DNA from: Phalacrocorax aristotelis
Taxonomy: Eukaryota > Chordata > Aves > Suliformes > Phalacrocoracidae
Direction: 5' to 3'
DNA: 64,000 nucleotides
Assembly: GCF_949628215.1 (NCBI RefSeq)
Contig: NC_134288.1
Coordinates: forward strand, 1,426,001-1,490,000
Each line of letters starts with the position of its first letter. Positions within the stretch are counted from its first letter, which is position 1. The notes beneath the pieces were generated by a model that was given only the letters and a program-made list of their open reading frames with translations, ran no database searches and was not told where the DNA came from. Below are positions 50,301 to 62,300 of the stretch, in pieces. The position numbers and the translations under genes are program-made.

Positions 50301-53300
50301 AAAGTGCTGGCACTGCTGGATCGGGGGGGCCTGCAGCGCTGCCTGGGAGGTGTGCTGGGGTGGACATGTCTGTGCTCCCACCATGATGGGGGTACCTAGA
50401 GGCCGGAGGAGCTCTTGGCAGCCAAGAGGTGATGCAGGAGGAGTAGAAGGATTGCTTGCATTTTCACAAACCTTCTGACAGCTCCTGGTTGTTTCTATAA
50501 AGCATTCAACTTTCTGTTACAGCAGGGCTCGTGGCAGGCTGGGATGTCTTCATCAGCAATCACTGAACTGCCCTTTCTGATTTGCCTAAGCAGCACAACG
50601 CGAGCATGAGGCAGACCCCACGAAGGTCACGGTTTGAGGCCAGCTCTCCTGACAGCTTTATCAGACTGTCTAATGGGGTGGGGCCTGAGGCACTGCGGGC
50701 AATGGATGTGCCAGTGGCGAGCGGGACCTGCCTGGTCCCTGTTGCCTGTGCTGGAGCTGTAGGTGCAGACAGCAGATGGGGTAGGGGGTAGCTTTGGACC
50801 ACCTGGCTGGTTTGCAGAGGTGGAAATCACGAGCCAGTTTTGACAGTCCCTACTCTGTGCTGGTTTGCTGGGAATTGCTAATGCATGGAATGAGAGGGAC
50901 CCATGTTCCCATGCCCAGCCTTTGTGGCTCAGCCCACCCAGGCATAGGCTGTCAGCGAAGGAGCTTCTCCAGGTGCTCAGCACTGCTCCCAGCCCAGTCC
51001 TGGTCCAGTGCTGTGCGTGAGCTGGGGAACCCCTCTCCGGCAGGGCAGGTGACATTGCCTGCTCTTGGACAGCACCAGAACTGCGGTATCCAGACGTGTT
51101 GCTCGTTGGGTGGTCTGCCTGGAAGCGGGCAGCCCCTTGCAAGACTCAGGGCTACAAGATGTGGCTGGGAAGGAGTAGTTCACCATGCTGCTGTGCAAGG
51201 ATGCTGAAAATTTGCTTGCTGTCTGGTGTCTGCACTTGGCTGCTGTTCACCCCAGAAGCAAAAGGAGATCCAGGCTCTTGGGGGTCTGTGAGCTTTGTAG
51301 CTAATCCAGTAAATCATTCCAGCTGATCCCCAGCTTGCAAGATCTGAGGAATGCAAAGTCTGGGACTGATTCTGCTGCTCAGCCTGTGGGCTCAGAGGCA
51401 GCATCTATAGTGGTGATTTTATCCTGGCCCAGAATGGGTTCCCCTTAATTGCTTGGGTGCACTTTGATGGCTTGTCCATGTGACAGGGATGGCTGCTTTC
51501 AGCCATCCCAGTCGCTGGAGCAGACTGGCAGCAGGGGCCAGGGCAGAATGCTTGAGGTGGCCATGTGTGGGCAGAGATGCTGGTGCAGCCTGCCCAGCTA
51601 ATGCTAGACATGCCAGCAGCCCCACTCGTGGGTGTCTGCAGGGGCACTGGGGGTCTTTTCCCCTTTGCAACCTGTTGCATTTAATGCTTCCATCTAATCC
51701 AAATCAGAAATCCAAGTGTAGAGTGTCCTGTGCCTAGACTACCCCAAAAGGGCTCCAGTTCTCAGCCTGCAGTTTCTAAATATTTACATTCTCTCTCGCA
51801 GCTCTGGGGTACCTGAAGAGCCGGATGGTGCTGGGAGTCTGCAGGGCCAGGGCATTGCTGCTGGAGGCACTGACACCTTGGCACCAGGGAACTGGCTTCA
51901 CAGCTTGTGAAGGAACCAGCGCCCATGGCCTGCGGCAGCCGTGGGCACAGGGTACCAGGGTGAGCACTGCCACCATCCCTGCAGGCGCGCCACTGCCCAG
52001 CACCTCCCAAGCCACTCAGCAGCCGCCTCACAACTTCCCTCTGGGGAGGTGCCACCTCCAGGCTGGCAGGACAGGCCGGGCAGGGGCTTGCCTCATGGGA
52101 CAGCCACCAAACACATGTCTGCAGGACCAGCTTTCAAGCCCTGGTCAGGCTGCTGGGCTTGGTCTGGTGCTGATCTGCCAGCCCCATGGTGGTGGACCAG
52201 GCTGGGGATGGCCTCAGGCTCCCTCTGCTCATGGCTGAGCCATGCATTAAACGGAGTTAATCAGGTGGTTGTGAGTGAAAAGTTTGCCATCTCCTGCCAA
52301 GGCTTTGGGGTTTGCTCTCCTGCTATGGGGCTGGAGGAGGAGCTCGGACTGCCTGTACTGCCAGTGCAGCAGGCAGACACCTGCCTGGGCACCTGGCAGC
52401 TGTGAGCTCTCAGCAGTATCACGAGGGATCGGTGCTGGCCGTGGCACCGGCTACTCTCCACTGGCCTCCTGATCACAGGCAGAGAGAAGAGGGTGCAGTG
52501 GGCTGTCTGAGTGTGCAGGCAGGGCCAGGTGCAACCTGTGCTGGGGATGGGAAGTAACTGGCAGAGCAGCTGAAGTGGAGCCTGATGTGTTACTTTCCCA
52601 GTCCTTGCTACACACAGCGACACTTCTGCCCGGCCCTTTGTGCATCCCTTACTCACTCCCCCTCTGGCAGCTGCTGCAGTGGATGTTTCTGGTCCCCATT
52701 ACGAATTATGACCTGCAGCTCCTTTCCTCGGGCCGTCTGTCCCCTGCTAGCCCCACAGCCCGGGCTGCTCTCAAGGGGCTGGGGTCGCTGCTCATGAGCC
52801 TGGGCTCCTTATCACACACTCCTGCAGCTGCTCGAGCAGAGCTGGGCTTTTTCATGCTGTTTTCTGGTTGGGCCTGTTGCAGTGGAGTGTACCAGGGAAG
52901 CACCTAAATTCCTTTCAGTGTCCGGTGCTGGAAAGCTCACAGGAAGTAAAGGAAGAGCTGGAGCAGGAAGAGCAGCTCTGCTTTCCTGGGCTGGAGGGAG
53001 CCCTAGTGCCCAGCAGCTCCCAGGAAAGGTGCCAGTCCAACGCCCCTCTTCTGCCCCGAGCTGTGCCCCAGACGGACCTGGGGGCCTGCTTCTTGTTGCC
53101 AGAGGCTGCAAGGCACCCTCAGTTCCCTCTTCCTGCTCTGCCTGGACAATCCCTGGCTCTGGGCAACAGGCAGGAGGTGGCCTGGGTGTGTGGGTCGCTC
53201 TGGGTCTCAGCAGAGTGGGGCGTGGAGTGTGTGATCAAAGGCAGGGCTGTGCTTGGGGCACAGCAGAGGGGCCAGCTGCCTTCTCTGAACCTATGTAGGC

Positions 53301-56300
53301 TGGTGGGGAACGGAAAGTCCTCTCTAACCTGTCAGCCTCTGTCAAGCCAGGGAGGGGGGTCCTCTTCTTTGAGCTGTGTCTGTGTGTGGTGGCCATCAGC
53401 TGTAGTCCCCTGTATATCAAGGGATGTTGCTTGCACTGCACCCATGTGATTAGAGCCTCACTGGGACTGCAGTTCCCCCTAGAACACCTGCTATTTCTAT
53501 ATGTGGCATTTGCTTCACACACTGCCTTTCTGTTTTCTCTGCAGCCGCCAAGCTTAAAAGCGCTGAGCCGCTCCCCAATGTCGGATGTGTGGGAGTGCAA
53601 AGCACAGGACCCCTTTGCCAGCAGCGAGGAGCAGGACGAGGTGCCCCACCAGGTGACGGTGACAGACACAGACACAGGCAGACAGTGCCAGTGCCCAGAG
53701 GAGGAGCCCGACGGGGCTCCCCAGAAGCGGACGAGCACCCAGAACGGGATGCAGGACAGTGGGGGTGGCGGCACGGGGGTAAAGAAGAAACGGAAGAAAA
53801 AGGATCTGGGAGAGCACGAAGGGGGAGAAAAAGCAGCTGTGGAGGTAAAACCAAAGAGGAGGAGAGAGCCTAAAGAACCAAAAGATCCTAAGAAGGCTAA
53901 GGAGCCCAAGAAGCCGAAGGAGCCCAAGCAGAGGGAGGTGGGCAAGAAGCCCCGGAAACCTCGGGAACCCAAAGCCCCCAAGGAGCCTAAAGACAAGAAG
54001 AGTGGCTCTGAGCCTGCCCCCAGAGCAAGACCCAAGAAGAGCAGGTGGGTGGTGGTGTGGCCTTGTCTCTGTGCCTGGTTGTGGATGGGGCTGTGGGCTT
54101 GCAGGAGCTTCAGCCGACAGCTGTGATGGGCCACCACATTGCAGGGTGCACAGGCTCCTCGTGCTGAAGGCTGGACGTGCTGGTCAGGAGGCCAGGATGG
54201 GTTCTCTGGCCATGCAGAGACAGGACAGGCAGGTCCTCATCTCTTCTAGGAATGACGTCCTGTGAGACCCCAGATCCAGAAGAGGACCGAAGAGTCTTGG
54301 CCTCTCCTTGGCCTGACCTTTGAGCTGAGTGTTCTGCGGGGCAGAGGGACCATAGGGAGGTGTCTCACCAGGACAGTGAGGTGCTGTGTGGCAGAGGGCC
54401 TGTCATACCTGTTTTGGGGCCTGGGCAGAGGATATGTGAGTGAGACAAACCTGACCCTGGGCTGTTTGTGCAAGTGAGAATCCCCACACACTCAGGGGCT
54501 GGCAGCCTGCCTTCCCTCAGCTCAGGTTTGGGAGGATGACGGGGCACATATCATCTCTCCCTCTTCCTGGGTGGTAGGACCTATCCCTCCCTTGCAGCTG
54601 CGGAGCTGTGCTGGCAGCCAAGGCCAGCAGCAGGGGGGAGGCCTGAGGACTCCCTTGTACTGCACAGCCCAATACCACCACCTCCGGTAATTCTTCCTTT
54701 TAATTAACAGGCTGATTGTCCAGAAGCTCTGATTTCTTAACTCTGATTTCTTTTTAATTGGGAATGTGTGCAGATAGCAGAGCAGGTCTCAACAGCACCA
54801 GCATCATTTGGTTTACTGTTGTGGACTGGTGAGAATAAGTGTTTTTGGAGAGTCCTGTGCAAAGCAGATCTATCAATTGGGGCTGGGCCCTTCTCATGTA
54901 CTGTAAGTAATCCATAGGATTAATGTATTTCTGTTGTAAATGGAATTAGTATGGGAGACAGCTGGGAATTTTTCAGCAAAACCTTTCTTTGTTAGAACAC
55001 ACCAGTTTGGTAAGGCTTCTCGAGGGCAGTTTCCTGGAAATGGTCACCAGAATGAGCGTCCCAGGGTCTGTGGGATCTGCGCACCTCCCTCCTACCATAG
55101 CTGCCCGCAGGACATGTGCAGGATGAGGGCCGAGGCCCGGGTCTTCCACAGCTCTGCTCCTTTGGAGCTCACTGACAGCTAGATCCTGGAGTGGCCAGGG
55201 CTGCAGAGCCGGTGCCAGGGTGGCCGTTTGTGCTGTTGGTGTGGGCTGGTAGTAAACAGAAGAAGGGGTGGGGCAGCAAAGCTCCCATGCCAGGCAGATG
55301 GGGAGCTCAGCAGGGTGAGAGCTGGGCATTGTGTCCCCAGCAGGTCCCTGAGCTGTACAGTGCTGTCACTTCTGGTCTTTCTTGAGCCTGGGGCTCTGCA
55401 TTTGATGAAGCCAAGCCCCTGAGGAAGCCAAGCCCCTGCATCGTCGTTGTGGGCCAGTGAGCCAGAGCAGATGGGGATGGACAGATCAAGCAAACAGTGC
55501 CAGGAGCGTGACAGGTGAGGGAAGGGCTCTGCAGCCCTGAGTAGGGCTGCAACGGAGGGGCTGGAGTTGGAGAGGGAAGAAGAAGGGCTGCAGGCAGGGA
55601 AGGGAAGGTTGAAGCCCATGTAAAGGCAGCACTGAGGACCAAGGAGGATCCTGGGATGAGGGATGCAGCTAGCAGCCTTTCCTAATGACACCTCTGCTCC
55701 ACCAGTAAGAAACTGCTATATGGGCAGCTCACAGAGGTCCACCCCTGTGGTGGGACCTTTGGGACCAGAACAAAGCAAGGGAAACATGGGGAAGAGCAGA
55801 CTGTGGAGGTGTGGGCTCCTGGAGGCACTTATGGCTCTTCTCCAGGAGCTTGTTGCCACCCTGGCAGGTCCCTTGGCTGCCAGCAGTGCCTTCATAGGGT
55901 GCTAAAAGCAGCACATGACAGTGCAGCCTGCCATGGGTAGCTGGTGGGCTGGTCACCCTGCTAGACATGGGGATTGTGGCAGGGTAACTCCAGCTGCAGA
56001 GCTGGAGACCCTTGTGCCTCCTGCAAAGGCACGGCAGGGTCTGGGGGTACCAGGAGGGGGACTGAGGGAGGATCTGCTTGCTGAGCTGGGGGCCAGCGTG
56101 CGGAGCCCTGGTGAAAAGGTCACTTTGTGCAAAAAAGACCAACTAATATAACTCCATAACACATCATACAGCCAGAAGAAACAGTGTGTGGGAGTCTGTG
56201 AGTGCCACAAAGCTCTGTGGTTTCCGGATGCCCTGTCCCGGTGGAACCTGAGCCCATGGTGCTTCTTCCTGCTCACCTGCACCTTCCAGGACAACCTAGG

Positions 56301-59300
56301 TCCACCCCTGCTACTTGGAAAGTCCAGCCCGTGGGTCCTCCTTGCAGCTTCCACCCCTCTGCAGTGCCTCGTTGAGCCTCTTCTTGGACTGTTGCCTCAG
56401 CCTCTGGGTCAGCCACCAGCAAACCCACCCACAGGAAGAACAGCCACTGGGTGGAGGCAGCCATGGGTGTCACAGTGGAAGCTCTGCAGGGAACGGGGCT
56501 GTGTGTGTCCCTCTGCCCACTGCCTGGAACAGAGATGGGGAGGTGGGCTGGGGGCCCCTGACAGCGTGGGGAGGAAGAGGTGAGCAGCAGGCAGGGTAAG
56601 CACTCCATGCAGATGAAGTGATTGCTGGGAGTCCTCTAAGTGGCAGATAATGGTGGCATAATTCCTTCTAAATTATTTCTAATCATAGCCAACTACTGGT
56701 TCATGAATGAAGCAGTTGGTAATTGTGACTTACAAATCAATATCGTAGGAGTTATGGCTCGGGTGGAAGCAGTGCTTGCAGTGCATTTTCAGGGCCTCTA
56801 ATTGAAGTGCAGGTGCCCAGCCAGGGCATTTTTGGCCTGAACAGCAGATTTTTAACTGTTTGGTTTTTGCTGGTCCCAGGTAAGCAGTGATTTTTCTCAT
56901 GAAATGGGGGTAAAATCTTAACGTGGCTTTGAAACTAACTGTTTCTCTGCCACTGTGCAGGTCTGGGTGTGGAGGGGATGGATGGCAGGGCTGTGAGTGA
57001 GGAAGGGGATGTTGCTCAGCCCAGGGACAGGCACCAGCTCTTTGAAATCTTTCCCTTAACAGTGTTCCTTGCAGAGGGTAAGGATGGACAGGCACATTGG
57101 GAGCAGTTGTTTCTTACCCCAGTGCTTCTTGGGCACATTCCCTTGCACAGGCAGGTTGTGGTGGGTGCTGGGTGCCACAGGGGGTCAGGTGGCCCTGACC
57201 CTGAAAGAGTGCCATGGGGCTGGGCTGCGTCTTCGCATGTTTTATGTTTGCAGGAAGATGGTGGGATTCACCAGGAGCAGGGCTTAAATCCCCTCTGCGA
57301 ATTGAGCCTGGAGGACAGTTGCCTGGTGGGACAGAGCCTCCCGGTGTGCCCTTGGAGGTGGTGGTGACTGCCATTGTGGGCCATTGCACTGGTGGGAGTC
57401 TGGGACCTGCATCTTCCCTGTATTTGTGGCTTAACTCCATCTGGTTGAAGGCACTGGCCAGCGTCTGCTCAGCTGCCATCTCAGGAGGGAAGTCAGTGCT
57501 GTGACTCAGGGAAGACAAACCACAAGCTGGAGCAGCTTCTGCGTCAATGCTGGTGTAAAGGCAGGGCTCTGTGGCACATGCAGGAGGTGGCTGGCAGAAT
57601 GGCCAGTGCTTCTCAGACTGGGCTAGAAGGTTTGTCTCCACGGTGCCAGGACACAGGTTGCCTCTGGAGCTGCTGAACTGACTGGCAGAGCAGCTGACTT
57701 TTGTCAGTGCAGGACGTGTTTGAGAGTGCTCTATTCAGAGCAGGCACCTTGTTGCCCTGGCCTCTCGCGGTCGGTGGTGGGGAGATCCTCCTTGCACCTG
57801 TGCTGGACATAGGTCCCTGTCTCAGTGTACCAGCTGAGGCAGAGGCTGCCGCGCTCTGGTGCAGGACCTGCCTTCACTGTGGAGACTTCGTGGTCCAAGG
57901 AAAGGGAGGGAGGGGTCACCCTGCCTGGAGGGGAAAGGCTGGCCTGGTTCTTCCTGGCTCATCACCGTGCCTGAGCCACTATGCAGGGTGTCCTGACCTC
58001 ATACAGTCTGAGCTCCCTATGTCGAAGGAGCAGTGAGGGCTGGCCATGAGCTGAACCTCATCTTCTGCAGCCACTGTGGTGCTGTTCCCCTGGCTGGTGG
58101 GAGCCCCCAGCCCCTTTCTGCCCCACACCAGGCCAAGGCAGGTGGACCTTTCATCCATTTGTATTGGAGTTGGATGGAGAAACACTTGAAGGTGATTAAT
58201 GAGCATCACTGATGGGGGATCCCCAATGCTGGGGGAGGCCCCAGGAGCCTTGAGCTGCCTCTGGGTGATCCAGTGGCAGCAGAGTCCTGTGTGGGTGCCT
58301 GCTGGCTCTCCTCCAGGATCCCTAGGACAAAATCTAACTGTCAGTCTGTCTTGGCAGCAAGGACACCCCTGTGGAGAAGAAGAAGAAAGGGAAGAGGAAA
58401 AATGAGATATCAGTGGACAGTTTGGATTTGGACCAGGATCTCCTGAGCCCTTCAGTGCAGAGCCCTGAGGAGTCTGCGGAGTCAGCCGACAGCCAGGTGT
58501 GTCCAAAGCCCACAGCTGGCTGCCGGAGGGGGAAATCCCAACTGCCTCTGAGTGGCAGAAGAGCTGGGACCTGGGGTGGAGAGGTCACAGAGCACTTTCA
58601 GCAGTGTGGTTGGTAGACCCTGGCTCTGGGGTCATACCACCATGTGGTGGTCTACCAGACACACTGCTTAAAGTCAGCTGGTGGTCCTGGGCTGGGTGCA
58701 CACTGCTGCCCTGGGTTCTGCATGTCCCTCAGCCTTGAGTTTCCCTCTCCTCCATGGCTCCTGGCAGCTTCCCTTTCCCAGCACAGTATGGGGAGGCAGG
58801 TCAGCCCTGCAGGGCTGGGGAGCTGCAAGTGTCTCTGCAGGGCTCCTCTGCTTCAGGCCTCAGGGACTGATGGAGCTGTGTGGATCAGGCACTGATGGAA
58901 ACCTTGGCCCTGTGGTGGTGGGTTTACTTCCAAGGACTGCCTGTTCTTCCCACTACCTCCATCCCACTGGGGCAGGGGGTGGGCTGGAGATCAGGCAGCC
59001 CTGGGACTTTTTGTCCTCTGCTCAAGCAAGGAGAACATACTTCATCTGCCCTCCTCCCCTGTGACTGCCTTTTTCATCCCATACACAGAAACGCCGCTCA
59101 GGACGGCAAGTGAAGAGGAGGAAGTACAATGAGGACCTGGATTTCAAGGTGGTGGATGACGACGGCGAGACAATAGCTGTGCTAGGAGCTGGGCGAACCT
59201 CTGCACTCTCCGCCTCTACTCTGGCATGGCAGGCAGAGGTAGGGCTGGATATGGGACTGGGGTGATGGGACCTCCTGCCTCCTGCAGTGTGTTCCAAGGG

Positions 59301-62300
59301 CATCAGAACCGAGATTCGAGGATATGGGGGGTCCCAGCACAAGGACGGGGTGAGAGTGTGCCTGTCTGGGAGGGTGCAGGCTGTCTTTGCAGGGACTGTG
59401 AGTGCACAAAGGGATGGGCAAGAGGTGTGCAGGTCCAACTGGCCCCTCCTGCTTGGAGGCTAAGGCCTCTGGAGCATGTTGTGTAGCCGGACGTGTCCCT
59501 GAAGACATGACCCAACCATTGCCCATGCCCACCTTTGGCTCCTGTCTCAGTAGCTTCTTGTCCATGAAGTTAGTCTATTATTTTGGCTCTGCCAGCCAAT
59601 GGCTTTGTAGATGCCAGGTCATAATTTCTGCCTACATTGCTGATCTCCATCAGTGCCTTGGAGTGTAGAGATCCCCAGCCTGACACCTGAGAGGCAAGCT
59701 GATCTGCTGGGCAACGTGATGGGGATCTGGGCAGCGTGGCAGCGTTCAGCTGGTGTCGCTGCAGTTCGGCCCTCACTGCCCTGCCTCTTCTGCCCACTGG
59801 TTCAGCACTGGCTTCTGGTGGGTGCTGGCAGCTCCTTCCTGCTGGTGTGTACGTGTTGGATCCCGTAGCTCATTCCCTTTCTCTGGTCTCTAACAAAGCT
59901 GCCAGATATTAATAATGGTCACTAATTGTTTCCATAGTGTTCCCATGTCCCTCTCTAGTCCCCTCTTCATAAGGCTTTGGTATGGGTATTAGTCAGCTCT
60001 GTTGTTAAGCCAGTAAATAAGACCTGGCCTGATACTCCTTGCCCAAGAGGGCTGCTGCACACCCATGGGAGGTGCTGCTGGTGCTGCTTCAGCTGCTGCC
60101 TGGGGCTGTGTCCCAGCTGAGCTCCTGGCACTGATCTCTCCAGCTGAGATTTTCAAAACAGCAGGTGGAAATGCGTTGCCTTTGGCATGTGTCTGTGCTG
60201 CCACCCTGCTCTCCTCTTAGTCCTGGACTTCCACCTCAATTTGTCCTGCTCCAGATGAATTATTAAGGCTGTGGTATCTGATGGCAGCAAGGCTCTCTGC
60301 TGGGTGGCTGCTCTGGGCTTCTGCCAGCAGGCTTGGCCGGGACTGGCTTTGGCGGCTCCCGGTGTCGAGACTGACCTGGCAGGGCAAGATGGGAGTGCTG
60401 AGGCCTCAGGGCTGCTCTCCCCATGGCCTGGAGTTGCAGCCTTCACCCCTGGATCCTGGCCACATTCCTCAGCAGCTCTGTGGGGCAGTGCAGGACTCCT
60501 CTGGCAGCCCACAGGCTGCCAGTGATGACCCATGGACCTGTGTAAGCCATCTGGGCTGTGGGTCAGTGTGGGAGCTCCCAGCCACAGGGCACTGGAGGCG
60601 GCTGCGATGGCAGCACTGCGCCCCTGGCTGTGTTCACACAAACCCTCTGTAGCCAGGGTCAAGCTGGAGCCCAGCAGCGACAGGGTGGATGTCCAGACAT
60701 GGGGAAGTGGGCACCAGACAGTGGCTCAGTGGGAGCAGCTCTGCATGCTCCCCTCAACCATGTTATGCTGGTGTGGGGCAGAGCTCCCCAAATAGGGCAG
60801 AAATCCCTCTCTGGGCCACAGGACTGCAGCTGAGGGGCCCAGACAGGGCTGCTGTTACCCTGCTTGCTGTGTTGCGGGGCTGGGTCCAGCATCCTGCCCC
60901 ACACTGTAGGGGGCGTGCTGAGGCAGCAGATCATCTGAGGACTGGGACGTGGAGCGGTTGCTGCAGTCCTGGGCACCCCCTTTGCTCTCCCATGCCCTTT
61001 TGGGTGAATGGTATGGGATGCCCCGGCTGTCTGTCCCTTCCCAGCCTGTCCTGTGTCTTTCTTGGTGAGGTCCTTCTAGTCTGCAAAGGGATACCTCAGG
61101 GTTGCTTTGCCTTGGACCAGACTCTGCCTCCATCTGAAGTAGATGAACAGAGTCTTCCTCCTTTCTGCTCTGCACTTTGCTCTTCATCCTGCTGCTGTAA
61201 CATCTCCCAGCCAGGGCACAACTGATATTTCCAATGCTCCATATTCTTGCTGTCTCTCCTCTCCCTTTAATCTTTCCTTGCCTCTTCTGCTACAGCGCAG
61301 ACAGGCACAAGCCCAGCTCTCTTGTCCCTTGGCATTCCTGCCACAGCACGTGGCCGGGAGAGCCCTGACCTGTGCCTGTTGTGTTAGAGCTGGAAGCAGG
61401 ACAACGTTAGAGCCACCTCTAGCAAAGCTCGTGTGCTCCATGTGAGGGCATGGGATGGGAGCCTTTGGGTGGCCAGTGGAAGGTCTGTGCAGCCTCATGG
61501 GTGATTTCTTCATGGCAGAGTCAAAGCCTGCAGAGGAAAGAGGGCAGCACTTTAAGCCTCCCAGGAAGAGCTGCATAGACAGTGCTGGGGCTGAGGTGCT
61601 GTTACCATGTCCTGTGGCCATGGGCAGGCAGCAGCAATGGAGGACAGCCCTGCTCCCTGCTCCACTGGGGCCATCCAGCACTATGGGGTTGTAGAAATGC
61701 CAAGGCAAGTCAGAGATCTGCCGTGGAGAGTGGCTGGGAGCAGGAGATGTGCATGTTTTTGTGTATTTCCTTCCCTGAGTCTCAGGGCAGAGCACCGAGC
61801 AAGGGTTCCCCGGGTGCAGCTCTCCCCGCCCATACTGTGCCAGCTCTGCCTGTCTGGCTAGTGGGCTGGGAGAGGAGCAAGCAGCCATTCTGTGCTGGGA
61901 GGGTGCCAGAGACCAAGCCACATGATGAGCTGGGAAAACAGCACTCTGCTCTCCTGTCCCCAGGAGCCTCCCGAGGATGATGCCAATATCATTGAGAAGA
62001 TCCTCGCCTCCAGGATGGTGCAGAAGGAGGTAAGCAGCAAAGATGTCTGTGGGGCTGGAGGTTCCTGTGCAGGGGAGACAGGACCTGGCTGCCTTGTGCA
62101 GCAAGGGACATGAGACAGCAGCAGCCGGTGCTGCTGTGCCATTCTTAGTGCTCGCTCTTCACAGGGTGCTGCTGGGGTATGGCTGGACTGGCACCTTTCT
62201 GGGTTGGGGTTCAATGTGGTGCCTCTCCTGCCCTGAGCACCAGAAAACCTCTGGAGAGGAGTAGGCCTAGGCTGATGCCCAGGAGGTGTTTGAGTACCCC

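Larger units (their letters stand above)
54045..58357 (+). other. CHD6 intron 3
   Basis: No exon is supported here. Two AT-rich unique islands (54,690-55,060 and 56,610-56,960) interrupt GC-rich sequence and are listed separately. The intron ends CTGTCTTGGCAG. Confidence 0.6.

Noticed and set aside
53235-54137. 300-codon minus-strand ORF opposite exon 3
   Set aside because: It is the antisense shadow of the Lys/Glu/Pro-rich CHD6 exon, whose codon pattern avoids minus-strand stops. The + strand reading is supported by homology and splice sites.
61184-62104. 306-codon minus-strand ORF spanning exon 6
   Set aside because: It runs through both intron and the conserved CHD6 exon in antisense and has no recognisable domain, so it is probably chance in GC-rich DNA.
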